From positions 3,286,001 to 3,350,000 of the forward strand of contig NZ_CP062165.1 in NCBI RefSeq assembly GCF_014844075.1: 64,000 nucleotides of DNA. The letters are read 5' to 3'. Origin of the DNA: Paenibacillus sp. JNUCC-31 (lineage in GTDB: Bacteria; Bacillota; Bacilli; Paenibacillales; Paenibacillaceae). The first letter of the stretch is position 1. Each line of letters begins with the position of its first letter. Both the position numbers and the translations under genes were made by a program. Below the pieces are notes generated by a model, which made no database searches, was not told the DNA's origin, and saw only the letters and a list, made by a program, of their open reading frames with translations. This document shows, in pieces, positions 35,656-44,710 of the stretch.

Positions 35656-36594
35656 ATGTCGAAAAAATCGATGCAAGCTATTCTGGTCAACGAATATGGT
35701 GGCCCAAACGTTTTGAAGGGAGCCATCGTTGAACGCCCTCAACCGCAAGCGGACGAAGTGCTCGTTCGCATCGTGTATGCTGCAGTCATTCCGCTTGACT
35801 ATAAAATTCGTAACGGTTGGCTTCAAAATGTTTTTCCTATAACGTTGCCCTACATCCCCGGTTTTTACGCTTCGGGAGTTGTCGAAGAGATTGGGCAAAG
35901 TGTAACGGAATTCAAGCCCGGTGATCGTATCTTCGGCATGATTAGAGGAGCTTACGCAGAATATGGCATTGCAACCATTCAGGAATTGGTTAAAATGCCC
36001 GACAATCTACCGTTTGAAGATGCGGCCGCTATTAAAGCTGGAGCTGAGGCAGCCTGGAAAGCGCTGTTCACCGAAGGCGAGCTCCTATCTGGACAGACGG
36101 TTCTCGTTCATGCCGCAGCAGGCGGAGTTGGACAGTTCGCTGTTCAGTTAGCCAAGTGGAAGGGAGCAACTGTGATCGCCACGGCTTCAACCCCTAACCT
36201 GGACTTCGTTAAGTCTTTGGGTGCGGATCAAGTCATCGATTATACTACGACAAATTTCGAAGACACTGCCAAAGAAGTAGATCTGGTCGTCGATTCTGTT
36301 GGAGGCGAGACAGAGACCCGGTCCTGGTCCGTTCTAAAGAAAGGCGGAATCCTCGTCTCTTTGACTCAGGATCCATCCCAAGAAAACGCTCAGAAGCATG
36401 GCGTTACAGCTAAATTTAATACCAAATTCCCTACCCGCGAGGACTTGTATAGCTTAACGGAATTAATAGCCGAAGGTACGATTAAAGCAGAGATTGACTC
36501 CATATTCCCGTTAAGTCAAGCGGATAAAGCGCTGAAGAAAAGCGAAGCAAGACATGGACGGGGGAGAATTTTGCTAAACATGAACTCCATCTAA
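35656..36594 (+). CDS. NADP-dependent quinone-oxidoreductase-like enzyme (MDR family)
   Basis: 312 aa zinc-free medium-chain reductase. N-terminal GroES-like fold (EYGGPNVLKGAIVERPQPQADEVLVRI), nucleotide-binding VHAAAGGVGQFAVQLAKWKG near 140 and ending KSEARHGRGRILL. Such enzymes reduce quinones or enals. ATG 35656 has GGAGGAG 8 bases upstream; the open frame from 35608 lacks one. It is probably cotranscribed with and controlled by the MarR gene, suggesting response to an electrophile or phenolic compound. Confidence 0.9.
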   Translation: MSKKSMQAILVNEYGGPNVLKGAIVERPQPQADEVLVRIVYAAVIPLDYKIRNGWLQNVFPITLPYIPGFYASGVVEEIGQSVTEFKPGDRIFGMIRGAYAEYGIATIQELVKMPDNLPFEDAAAIKAGAEAAWKALFTEGELLSGQTVLVHAAAGGVGQFAVQLAKWKGATVIATASTPNLDFVKSLGADQVIDYTTTNFEDTAKEVDLVVDSVGGETETRSWSVLKKGGILVSLTQDPSQENAQKHGVTAKFNTKFPTREDLYSLTELIAEGTIKAEIDSIFPLSQADKALKKSEARHGRGRILLNMNSI

Positions 36595-36598
36595 CAAC

Positions 36599-36641
36599 GA
36601 AACAACACGAGTGCATAGCGCACAACGTGTTGTTTCTTTAT
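36599..36641 (+). terminator. Terminator of the MarR-oxidoreductase operon
   Basis: GAAACAACACG (36599-36609) pairs with CGTGTTGTTTC (36626-36636), with inner GTGC/GCAC pairing and a following TTTATT. Confidence 0.8.
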
Positions 36642-36712
36642 TCCATAGAACCAAGCTGACTTCGATCGTATGGCTGCGGCTTCCTTCCTTTATTGATGAT
36701 GCGGTACACAAC

Positions 36713-36742
36713 AAAGAGAACAGCCCCCAGGCTGTTCTCTTT
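36713..36742. terminator. Terminator of the Gly/Pro-rich protein gene
   Basis: AAAGAGAACAGCC (36713-36725), loop CCCA, GGCTGTTCTCTTT (36730-36742): perfect 13-base stem after the minus-strand gene. Confidence 0.8.
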
Positions 36743-36754
36743 GCGCTGTCTGTC

Positions 36755-37111
36755 TTAAAAACATGTGAACGAGCTAATCCGATTCAAATCAATACCGAAG
36801 TATCCCCAGAAGAAACCGAACCATCTGAACCCTGCAACAGAATTACGCCCGACGAATACCGGGAAGAACCAGAATTGCTCGCCGTTGTTCAGCCAAATGT
36901 ATGTGTTGCGGAACATGCAGCGTCTGATCCCGCCGGGGTCGATAGCATATGTGGCGGTCTGCATTTGCGGTACGAACTGCGGTGGAGGAGCCGTCGGCGG
37001 TTGAACGCCTCCGGGTGCACCCCCTGGAAAGCCCGGACCCCCCGGACCTCCCGGTCCACCTGGTCCGCCTGGAAACCCTCCGCCAGGTCCCGGCATTGGA
37101 AAAAATCCCAT
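36755..37111 (-). CDS. Glycine/proline-rich protein with aromatic C-terminal domain
   Basis: 118 aa. Residues 1-40 are collagen-like (PGGPGGPGGPG, GFPGGAPGG). The C-terminal 60 residues are rich in Phe and Trp (NTYIWLNNGEQFWFFPVFVG...GFFWGYFGIDL). Proteins of this shape are common in Paenibacillus and are often annotated as transporter or coat-like without evidence. The start ATG 37111 follows GGAG; a 43-codon upstream extension lacks a ribosome site. Function unknown; a surface or spore-coat role is a guess. Confidence 0.7.
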   Translation of the reverse strand: MGFFPMPGPGGGFPGGPGGPGGPGGPGFPGGAPGGVQPPTAPPPQFVPQMQTATYAIDPGGIRRCMFRNTYIWLNNGEQFWFFPVFVGRNSVAGFRWFGFFWGYFGIDLNRISSFTCF

Positions 37112-37231
37112 ATGTGATCGCTCCTTTCGATGAGTAGGCATAATCATCATATGCATTCGCGGAAAGGGCGACTGGGCGAATGTCAAAAAAATCCCCGACA
37201 AGCACGTCCATAAACTGCTGGCGAGATGCAT

Positions 37232-37302
37232 GAAAAACACATCCTAAATTGGGGAATAGCATTCTCCTGGAAAGCTTATTTACCCAATAGGATGTGTTTT
37301 TC
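37232..37302 (-). terminator. Long inverted repeat after the 5'-nucleotidase gene
   Basis: GAAAAACACATCCTA with TTGGG (37232-37254) pairs with CCCAA and TAGGATGTGTTTTTC (37283-37302), leaving a roughly 30-base loop. A and T runs at the ends suit termination on both strands. Confidence 0.7.
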
Positions 37303-37334
37303 TGTTTTAATATATGATTTGTATCAGTTCTACA

Positions 37335-39458
37335 TTATGAAGCTTTTGCTGCAACAGCTTTTTCAATTAAAGCTTTGGCGTCGTTAGTAGAAAGCCCTTG
37401 TTTAGGTTGAAGCAAGTTTTTCTCTGCTGCACTAAGAATACCTTTGTCAATCAGTTTTGCCATAGATTTCACTGCATAGGTAGAAACGGTTTTGCCATCT
37501 TCAAAACCTGCAATGATCGTAGCTGCATTTTTATCAGAAGCTTGATCTTTCAGCAATTTAGCAAGAATAGTAGCTGCTTCTTCACGAGTGATATCACGAT
37601 CCGGATAGAAGTTACCACCATAGCCTTGAATGAATCCGGCATGAGTAGCTTCAGCGATCGCATCTGCATATGCAGCGTTAGCAGCAACATCCTTGAATGC
37701 AGGTGCTGCAGCTACTTCGTTTAGTTTCAACAGGTCAACCAGAGCACTTACAAATTCAGCACGAGAAATGACTTCTGTGGTTACAGGTGTTTCTGTTTGC
37801 TCTGTAGATGCGGCTAGATTCGTAATGCGTCCTTCTGTTTTAGCTTGAATAGCGCCGCCTTTATACGTATCTACAATGTACTGGTAGAATACATCCAGAT
37901 CGATAGGACCAGCCAAAGATGATTTAGCATCCACCAGCACTTTATAGTTGTCTCCACCTGCGGCCATAAAGTTGTTTACAACAGCCGTATATGTTTTTGC
38001 AGGATCAATTGGTGTGCCATCTTCCAGACTAAGACTAGTAACACGTTCTGCAACTGGCTTGTTGAAATCGGCAGTATATTTCAAACCTGAGATCTGTAGA
38101 GTTTTTGTGTTTGGTGTACCGTCAGCATTGGTACCCCATTGCTGCTGCAACAAAGTTTTAATTTGTTCGCCAGTCAACTCCAGTTTCACTAAAGTATTGC
38201 CAAACGGTTGGATTTTAGCAAGATCAGCAAAGGTCACATCGCCTTTTGGCAGATCCGCACGAATACCACCTGGATTCATAAATGCAAAGTCCGCAGCGCT
38301 TGCTTTATCCCCAAAGTCTGCTTCACGCATTGCATCTGCAATGAGGTTGCCAAGAGCGGCTTCGTTATTATAAGCATCTGTACGAGTAACAGAACCATCC
38401 GTTGTACCTACTGGCTTCGTCAGCTCAGGATGCTTGTCTAATGATTTTTTAATAATAGCTAAAGATTCAGAGTCTTCTTTTACGCCCTCTTGGAAAGTCG
38501 TTGTAACGATAGCTGATTTTTCGGTTACATCCCCGGTAGCAGGATCAATCATCAGCTTGATATCTTCAAATGCCGTACCATATGAATAGGCTTGAACGAT
38601 CAATTTTCCATTCACTTCACCGTTAGCTAAAGCATGATTGTCACCTGCAACGATAACGTCAACAGGGGAATCTGCTGGCAAAGCTTTTGCTAAATCAGCC
38701 GCTTCTCCAGTAGTTACGCCTTCTTTGGTTGATGCTGGATCATGCGCCAAGACGATGATCGTTTCTACACCTTGATCTTGCAATTCTTTTGCATATTTAT
38801 TAACGGCTTCAACTTCTTCTTCTGCGCTTAAGAAACGCACGCCTGCTGTCCCAGATGGGGATACTTTGGCAGGTGTGGATTTAGTCACTAATCCGATGAA
38901 TCCGATTTTGACTCCGCCCACTTCTTTGATCACATAGGGCTTAATCAATGTTTTTCCAGTGGCAGTTTCAATGACATTTGCATTGACATAATCAAACTTT
39001 GCACCATCATGCGTTACCTTGCCTTCTTTTGGATCAAGGCCACCAAAGATTTGGGCCTTCAAAGCAGCGATCCCTTGGTCGAATTCATGATTGCCTAGAG
39101 AAGCTACATCAAAGCCCATCATATTCATCCATTCCATGGTAGGCTCGTCACGATCCATAGATGAGACTGGAGCAGATGCACCAACAGAATCTCCATTATG
39201 GAAGAGTAGGGAATGTTCATATTTGGCTTGAGCTTCTTTTAAGTAGGTTGCTAGAATTGGAGCCGTTCCTGCCTTTTTATCACTAACGATCGATGTGGTA
39301 TCTAATTGACCGTGGAAGTCATTGATACCAATCAAGTGTACTTCTACATCTTTTCCTGCGGCAGAGACCGAACCTGCTGCGCCCAATAGTTGGGTGAGTA
39401 GTAGTGCAGCAGTTGCCACACGAATTGTGCTTTGGCCCAGAACTTTTTTCCAATACAT
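37335..39458 (-). CDS. Secreted 5'-nucleotidase / cyclic-nucleotide phosphodiesterase with SLH domains
   Basis: 707 aa. A signal peptide (VATAALLLTQLLGAAGSVSA) precedes a metallophosphatase domain with NDFH (D47, H49), NGD (D90), GNHEFD (122-127) and a GDNH motif. The UshA-type C-terminal nucleotide-binding domain follows (DFAFMNPGGIRADLP). About 120 residues at the end carry two SLH-type domains (ISRAEF, ITREEA), so it is anchored to the wall. It should release phosphate and nucleosides from extracellular nucleotides. Confidence 0.9.
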   Translation of the reverse strand: MYWKKVLGQSTIRVATAALLLTQLLGAAGSVSAAGKDVEVHLIGINDFHGQLDTTSIVSDKKAGTAPILATYLKEAQAKYEHSLLFHNGDSVGASAPVSSMDRDEPTMEWMNMMGFDVASLGNHEFDQGIAALKAQIFGGLDPKEGKVTHDGAKFDYVNANVIETATGKTLIKPYVIKEVGGVKIGFIGLVTKSTPAKVSPSGTAGVRFLSAEEEVEAVNKYAKELQDQGVETIIVLAHDPASTKEGVTTGEAADLAKALPADSPVDVIVAGDNHALANGEVNGKLIVQAYSYGTAFEDIKLMIDPATGDVTEKSAIVTTTFQEGVKEDSESLAIIKKSLDKHPELTKPVGTTDGSVTRTDAYNNEAALGNLIADAMREADFGDKASAADFAFMNPGGIRADLPKGDVTFADLAKIQPFGNTLVKLELTGEQIKTLLQQQWGTNADGTPNTKTLQISGLKYTADFNKPVAERVTSLSLEDGTPIDPAKTYTAVVNNFMAAGGDNYKVLVDAKSSLAGPIDLDVFYQYIVDTYKGGAIQAKTEGRITNLAASTEQTETPVTTEVISRAEFVSALVDLLKLNEVAAAPAFKDVAANAAYADAIAEATHAGFIQGYGGNFYPDRDITREEAATILAKLLKDQASDKNAATIIAGFEDGKTVSTYAVKSMAKLIDKGILSAAEKNLLQPKQGLSTNDAKALIEKAVAAKAS

Positions 39459-39984
39459 GAATTAACAAAACCCCTCTCCAATTTTAGATCCTGAAATATT
39501 TTACCATAGTTCAATTCATAAATATCGTAAAATATATAAAATGGATGTAAAAATCGAAAGATTGGTAGAGAAGAAACCTAACGGACTGCAAAAAAATTTA
39601 CATATACCTCTATCATGTTAAATTTAGTGATTTTAAATAGAAAATTATGGCTTTTATATTTCTTGGTTGCTATACTGGGAAATAAAGTATGTTCGGTTAT
39701 TTGATGATATGGACTCATTGCTGACAATGAGAACCTATTCGAATCTCCATCTCCTAAATACATAATTCAAACTACATAATATGTACCAGAATCAATTCTA
39801 TTAATGGAGGTGAACCTGAGCGTATTTTAGATCTGATCCCCGTTCAGCACCTTTTGGGGATGTGTATTGGTTTCTCCTTCATCGCTCCTAACCGAATGCT
39901 GCGCAGCAACCTGCAATGCACTGTAAGGGTTTATTTTCTACGCATTTAGCTTTAACCATTATAAATAACTTAGGAGTGTGCCCA
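39459..39984. other. Non-coding gap between nucleotidase and lectin genes
   Basis: 526 AT-rich bases. ATGGAGGTGAACCTGAGCGT near 39804 looks like the beginning of a gene but stops after 8 codons, perhaps a remnant. No RNA gene or operator was recognised. Confidence 0.4.
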
Positions 39985-40608
39985 ATGAACAAACCACTTT
40001 TCCCCAGATCTTTTCGAGTTTTTATGGCCTGCTTATTGATTTTGGCATTTGCCGTACCAGCGACGGCTTCCGCGGGCTATCTTGGAGATAAGCTCACTGT
40101 AGGCAGCAGCATGGCGAAGGGTGACTATCTCACTTCCCAAGATGGCAGGTTTTCAGCCATTTGGCAAAATGACGGGAATTTCGTTATCTATCAGAATGGT
40201 TCTTCTCTTTGGAGTAGCGGTACTAGTAACAGTGGGGCTGTTGCGTTCAAGTTTGAATCAGTGGGTAAGCCCGTAATTTATTCCTATGGCGGATCATATA
40301 AAGATGTATACCAATATGGTTATCGCTATGGATTCAACCCTGTCTCAGGTAAATTCGAATATTACACGGGTTGGGGGTATGATAAGGTTTGGGTGATTGA
40401 TACTTCTATACTGCAAGGCGTTTGGTCTGCCAATACCGCCTCATGGATTCCAGGCCATCACGGAAGCAGCTTGCCGGCTAACACAACGGGTGACACACTG
40501 GTCATGCAAAGTGATGGGAATTTAGTTCTCTATAACACAACCCTTACCAATAGCAATTATCCTAATAGTTGGATTCCTGTCTGGGCTTCAAATACGGGCG
40601 GGCGCTAA
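39985..40608 (+). CDS. Secreted bulb-type (GNA-like) mannose-binding lectin
   Basis: 207 aa. The signal peptide (FRVFMACLLILAFAVPATASA) is followed by a B-lectin fold with two clear mannose-site motifs QxDxNxVxY: QNDGNFVIY near residue 64 and QSDGNLVLY near 172. Related bacterial proteins include surface adhesins and, in Gram-negatives, lectin-like bacteriocins. The AGGAG ribosome site 8 bases before ATG fixes the start. Single-gene unit with its own terminator. Confidence 0.85.
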   Translation: MNKPLFPRSFRVFMACLLILAFAVPATASAGYLGDKLTVGSSMAKGDYLTSQDGRFSAIWQNDGNFVIYQNGSSLWSSGTSNSGAVAFKFESVGKPVIYSYGGSYKDVYQYGYRYGFNPVSGKFEYYTGWGYDKVWVIDTSILQGVWSANTASWIPGHHGSSLPANTTGDTLVMQSDGNLVLYNTTLTNSNYPNSWIPVWASNTGGR

Positions 40609-40618
40609 AATCAAATGG

Positions 40619-40649
40619 AGAGCCGCATGATGTGCGGCTCTTTTTTTTT
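40619..40649 (+). terminator. Lectin gene terminator
   Basis: AGAGCCGCA (40619-40627), loop TGATG, TGCGGCTCT (40632-40640) and a run of T: a textbook intrinsic terminator. Confidence 0.92.
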
Positions 40650-40955
40650 GTTTATCCAAGGAAGCTGATAGATTCATCACTTAACAAGAAGAGGTGTAAA
40701 AAATTGAATACGTGGCTGTCCCGATCAATTGGCTCATTAAGTATGCCGGGTCCGTTCGCGTGATGATCATAACCGGTATCGTTCTGTTCCCGTCACTTTC
40801 TTCCTTGCCAGCCTCCGTTAAGTTCGTGATTTACGCGAAATCAACACAGGGTTGCAGGAAATATCGGCAGACGGTCTGGAGGAGATTCCAAAACAACAAA
40901 TTACTGCTTCAAAAACCAGGAGCACGTCAATTAAGAGATGCTCTGGTTTCCTGCT

Positions 40956-41417
40956 GGAATCGAGCAATTTTTCAAGGAAAGTGCAATGAAAATTAGAAAG
41001 AGAGGGATCGACGAGTCCGATGTATATGTCCTGATTCTCGGAGGATTCTATGGTTTAACACTTCCTGATGAACCCAAGAGCTATATCCATTGGGAGTATG
41101 AGTATGCCGGAGAAGCGGGCAAACCTAGATTTGCTTTTGTTGTCACAGATGAAGCGTTAAGACAAAAGCCATATGACTTCGCAGCAATAGAATACTATCA
41201 GAAGTTTCAAGAGTTTAAGCAATCCGTCATGGAACAAATCCCGATCTATTATGTTGAAGATGTACGGCACATTAAAATGGTACTTCGTGATCAATTGCCG
41301 AAGTATGCGGCAAGAGACGATTTGTATGGCTGGGTTTCCGGCAAGGATGTCCTGGACGTTCAAAAGCTGTTGGAAGAGAATGCACGATTAAAGGCGGAGT
41401 TGGAGAAAAAGAAATGA
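40956..41417 (+). pseudogene. 5'-truncated copy of the DUF4062 gene
   Basis: From 40956 to 41424 the DNA matches 44816-45284 with two mismatches (40983 and 41360). The first 35 codons of the intact gene, including the LQIYISSTYYDL motif, are missing. An ATG at 40986 with AAGGAAA before it could still give a 143-residue protein. The sequence before the junction (40700-40955) is unrelated, possibly the relic of a membrane-sensor gene (LREINTGLQEISADGLEEI). Confidence 0.85.
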
Positions 41418-41634
41418 AAGTGGGTTAAAGGCGACAGCTCACAGCTATCGTCTTTTCCAATTTTCCAATAATCGAAGCTCATGGTAATCCTCACCTATCA
41501 TTTGAGGCCGCACTTTGTTCTTTACCCCATATTTCCATAGCAGAACGCTATGCCCAGGTGACCTCTTACGTGTTCACTTTTCATTGAACTACCGCACACG
41601 TTAGCTTAACGCAAGTCGTAACGGTATCTTGTCG

Positions 41635-42183
41635 TCAAATCTCTCGTCGGCCATTCATGACCGTTCTATACATTTTTTCTGCTTCAATTGGGCTTTCTTT
41701 TGCCGTCATATGGTGCGGAATAACACGGTACACTTGAACCGGTCCGCCGAACACGGCCGACCTATACTTGTCCACATGCTGCTTCGACAAGGGGCGGTTA
41801 TAATAGCCCGGTACGTATTTAATGATCATTTCCTGAAGTACATGGGTGGCTTCATCCAAATCAGTGATTGGCTCTGCTTGCCCAAATACCATTACGCTCA
41901 TATAAGCCGTATCCGTTTTGGCAGGTACCGGGTCAGTGATGGTCCCATATTCCTCACATACCGTAAAACATACCTCTGGATTTTCACTCATGACATGATT
42001 ACGCCTTCCATCTCCAGCCCCGTGAAAATAGAGCTTCTCCTCAGCCCACACATAATTAAGCGGTACAACATAGGGCAGGTCCCCATCAACCAACCCAAGA
42101 TACCCAATTCTCGCCTGATGAAGGAAACGTTCAATTTTCTCTTGATCCCGGCATTCCCTGATCTTGTAACGAACCGAATTCAT
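41635..42183 (-). CDS. Pyridoxamine 5'-phosphate oxidase-like flavin-binding protein
   Basis: 182 aa split-barrel protein. IERFLHQARIGYLGLVDGDLPYVVPLNYVW and FHGAGDGRRNHVM are typical of the PNPOx-like/NimA group binding FMN or F420-type cofactors. The AAAGGAGAGG ribosome site fixes ATG 42183; the longer frame to 42270 has none. It diverges from a MocR-type PLP-binding regulator, its probable controller. The exact reaction is unknown. Confidence 0.85.
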   Translation of the reverse strand: MNSVRYKIRECRDQEKIERFLHQARIGYLGLVDGDLPYVVPLNYVWAEEKLYFHGAGDGRRNHVMSENPEVCFTVCEEYGTITDPVPAKTDTAYMSVMVFGQAEPITDLDEATHVLQEMIIKYVPGYYNRPLSKQHVDKYRSAVFGGPVQVYRVIPHHMTAKESPIEAEKMYRTVMNGRREI

Positions 42184-42302
42184 TTCTAAACCTCTCCTTT
42201 CACTCATAACACATTCATCCCACTCTAAACCCCGATACTCTTCTAGAGTGCAGCTACGACCAGATTGCAAATATCAGAGTTATTACGGTAGTATATCAGT
42301 GA

Positions 42303-42349
42303 ATGGATTGCGTTAAAACATCCAAACATATAGGTTATGAGCAATCCAT
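42303..42349. promoter_or_regulatory. Inverted repeat in the MocR divergent promoter region
   Basis: ATGGATTGC (42303-42311) and GCAATCCAT (42341-42349) form a perfect 9-base inverted repeat, 29 bases apart, between the divergent genes. TTGCGT-N17-TAGGTT (from 42308) could be the regulator promoter. Likely the MocR operator. Confidence 0.55.
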
Positions 42350-42388
42350 AATGAGCATTTATGGAACTTCTATCTGGAGGTGTGTACG

Positions 42389-43819
42389 ATGATGAAAGTA
42401 AATCGTAATGACAAGAGACCAATCTGGCAGCAATTGCTTGATCAAGCGATTCATAATATTATTAGCGGGATCTGGGCGCCAGGGGAATTGCTGATTCCTT
42501 CCCGCGAACTTGCTCATATGGTAGGTGTCTCTCGCTCAACGATACAGATCGTCTATGAGGAATTGCTAAGTCGAGGCTATACGGTTACATCTCGCCGAGG
42601 AGGGACGCGGGTTAGTAAATGGCAACAAGTCACTGAATCAACGAAGGAAATAATAGCAGATGGCCCCATTCCCCCCTCACTTCCTTTGTTGAACTCGACT
42701 GTCGATCAATTACACGACTGGTTCGAAGGCCAAGAACATCCTGACGTGGATATTGATTTTAGTCCCCATGAACCCTATGTAGACGGACAATTTCAAAAGA
42801 ACTGGCGACAATCGCTTCTGCACGCATCCGCTGCAATGGATTTATCCAACTGGGCTTACGGTAATCCTTGTGGTTTCACACCATTACGTGAGCAGATTCA
42901 GCGTTATTTATCACTTGAAAGAGGCATCCATATCCAAACCAATCAGATTCTGTTGACCTCAGGAGCTCAGCATAGTATTGACTTAATCGCACAATCGCTT
43001 TTAACTGACGGAGACACTGTCTCTGTAGAAGACCCCGGTTTTCCAGCTGCCTGGATGGCGATGAAATATCGGCGTATGAATGTGGTGCCCGTTCCCGTGG
43101 ATAAGTATGGTCTAGTGGTTGAGCATATTCACCCGCAATCCAAACTGATCTTTACAACCCCTTCACACCAGTGCGCGGTCGGGGTCGTTATGTCGGAGCC
43201 GCGTAGGCAACAATTATTACATAAGACTGCTCAAGAACAATTCTGGATTATTGAGGACGATTATGATAGTGAATTTCGATATCGCGGGGAACCACTTCCA
43301 ACGCTGTTTAGCCAGGCACCTAATAATACCTTGTACCTCATGAGTTTTTCTAAAATGATTGCTCCAGGCATTCGTATTTCGGCTATCGTTGGCTCTGTGG
43401 AGGCCATTGCTCAACTAGCCAGGGTACAGGAGCTGATTTACCGCCATCTTCCGATTATGGACCAGTTGACTCTAACCCACTTCATCCAGAATGGGCATTT
43501 TATGCGCCATATGAGAAGAGTCAGAAATGTGTACCGACGAAGACATGAAGCCATGACAAAAGCTATAGTGGCAAGCGGTTTGGGAGAGCGTTTCACACTA
43601 AGTGGGGTAGAAACGGGATTGCATATGCTCCTTGAAGCTGAAAAGTCATACGACGAAGACACCGTAACAAAGTTAGCTCTTCAAAAGGGAATACGTGTAT
43701 ACCCTCTTCGACCTTATTGTTTGGAAAGCAAACGAAAAGGATGGGTTTTGGGGTTTGCAAAAGTAGATGAAGCATCGATTGAGCAGGGGGTTCATCGTCT
43801 TGCGGAGTTGATCTTATAG
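42389..43819 (+). CDS. MocR/PdxR-type regulator (GntR + aminotransferase domain)
   Basis: 476 aa. The GntR winged helix covers residues 5-75 (SRELAHMVGVSRSTIQIVYEELLSRGY). A fold-type I aminotransferase domain follows, with the PLP lysine expected in LMSFSKMIAPGIRISAIVG and an Asp in EDDYDSEF. Such proteins sense PLP or amino-vitamers. ATG 42389 lies 8 bases after GGAGG. Divergent from the pyridoxamine-oxidase-like gene, matching a vitamin B6 link. Confidence 0.92.
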   Translation: MMKVNRNDKRPIWQQLLDQAIHNIISGIWAPGELLIPSRELAHMVGVSRSTIQIVYEELLSRGYTVTSRRGGTRVSKWQQVTESTKEIIADGPIPPSLPLLNSTVDQLHDWFEGQEHPDVDIDFSPHEPYVDGQFQKNWRQSLLHASAAMDLSNWAYGNPCGFTPLREQIQRYLSLERGIHIQTNQILLTSGAQHSIDLIAQSLLTDGDTVSVEDPGFPAAWMAMKYRRMNVVPVPVDKYGLVVEHIHPQSKLIFTTPSHQCAVGVVMSEPRRQQLLHKTAQEQFWIIEDDYDSEFRYRGEPLPTLFSQAPNNTLYLMSFSKMIAPGIRISAIVGSVEAIAQLARVQELIYRHLPIMDQLTLTHFIQNGHFMRHMRRVRNVYRRRHEAMTKAIVASGLGERFTLSGVETGLHMLLEAEKSYDEDTVTKLALQKGIRVYPLRPYCLESKRKGWVLGFAKVDEASIEQGVHRLAELIL

Positions 43820-43892
43820 GGTCATCATGTGAGAATTGGTAAATTCGCAGGATTCCATTAAACCGCAATCTGGGACAGAATAAACTAAGGCT

Positions 43893-44177
43893 ATGAGGTC
43901 ATTAATTTTAATAGGAGAATCGGATCATCATGTCTGTCATACATGCCTGCCTTACGAAGTCGCCAAGTCCTTACTCCATGAGTGTCTTGCCTCTGAGTTA
44001 AGCGCCTATTTTGATTTTGAAACAAGAATGATCTGAGCATGCGAGCGCATTCGCTTCGTATTCTCGCCTGATGATGGGAGAGCATTTACGAATCATATCA
44101 TTTGGGCGATAGACGACTTGTCGGCAATACCAGACGCAATCATTTTCGATGAAAACCAAAAAACGATAATTGGCTAA
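43893..44177 (+). pseudogene. Small open frame interrupted by an in-frame TGA
   Basis: From ATG 43893 to TAA 44175-44177 there are 95 codons in one frame, with a single TGA at 44034-44036. Both halves look coding: one starts MRSLILIGESDHHVCHTC, the other includes FVFSPDDGRAFTNHIIWAID. The ribosome site is poor. It is probably a nonsense-mutated gene; readthrough is not excluded. Family not recognised. Confidence 0.4.
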
Positions 44178-44215
44178 AATTCTTAATCCCATCGAATAGA
44201 ACAGGAGCGATCGCG

Positions 44216-44638
44216 TTGCAACTTTCAGATTCCACTTACTCCGAAATTACCACTCTATGTAAACAAGGCGATGCTTTAGTGGAGGCAGGCGATCTTGATT
44301 TGGGCAAGCAAAAATATATTTCCGCCCTCCGTTTGTTGCCAGAAAATCATCGAGAATGGGAGGCAGCTACCTGGATATATGTAGCTATTGGTGATGTCCA
44401 CTATCGTCTGCAAAATTACGATAAGGCCTTTAAGTGCTTTTTTAATGCCGTACAGTGTCCGAAGAGGTTGGGCAATCCATATATTCATCTTCGGCTGGGG
44501 CAGTTACATTATGAACAGGAAAACTTTGAAAAGGCGGCTGACGAGTTAACCCGGGCTTACATGGGCGCCGGTATTGACATTTTTATGGAAGATGACCCAA
44601 AGTATCTTGAGTTTTTGGAGACAAACATAGAGATATGA
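44216..44638 (+). CDS. Small TPR-repeat protein
   Basis: 140 aa, all-helical, with about three tetratricopeptide repeats (GDALVEAGDLDLGKQKYISAL, YVAIGDVHYRLQNYDKAFKCF, HLRLGQLHYEQENFEKAADEL). TTG start 44216 follows AGGAG. Similar stand-alone TPR proteins often serve as immunity or chaperone partners beside toxins, but no toxin gene is beside it; a DUF4062 gene follows after 72 bases. Partner unknown. Confidence 0.8.
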   Translation: MQLSDSTYSEITTLCKQGDALVEAGDLDLGKQKYISALRLLPENHREWEAATWIYVAIGDVHYRLQNYDKAFKCFFNAVQCPKRLGNPYIHLRLGQLHYEQENFEKAADELTRAYMGAGIDIFMEDDPKYLEFLETNIEI

Positions 44639-44710
44639 CCCTTTCATAACATTTTTTCGAATTTAATGGATAGATTCTATTTATACTAAATCTCTAATTT
44701 GGGTGGGCCT

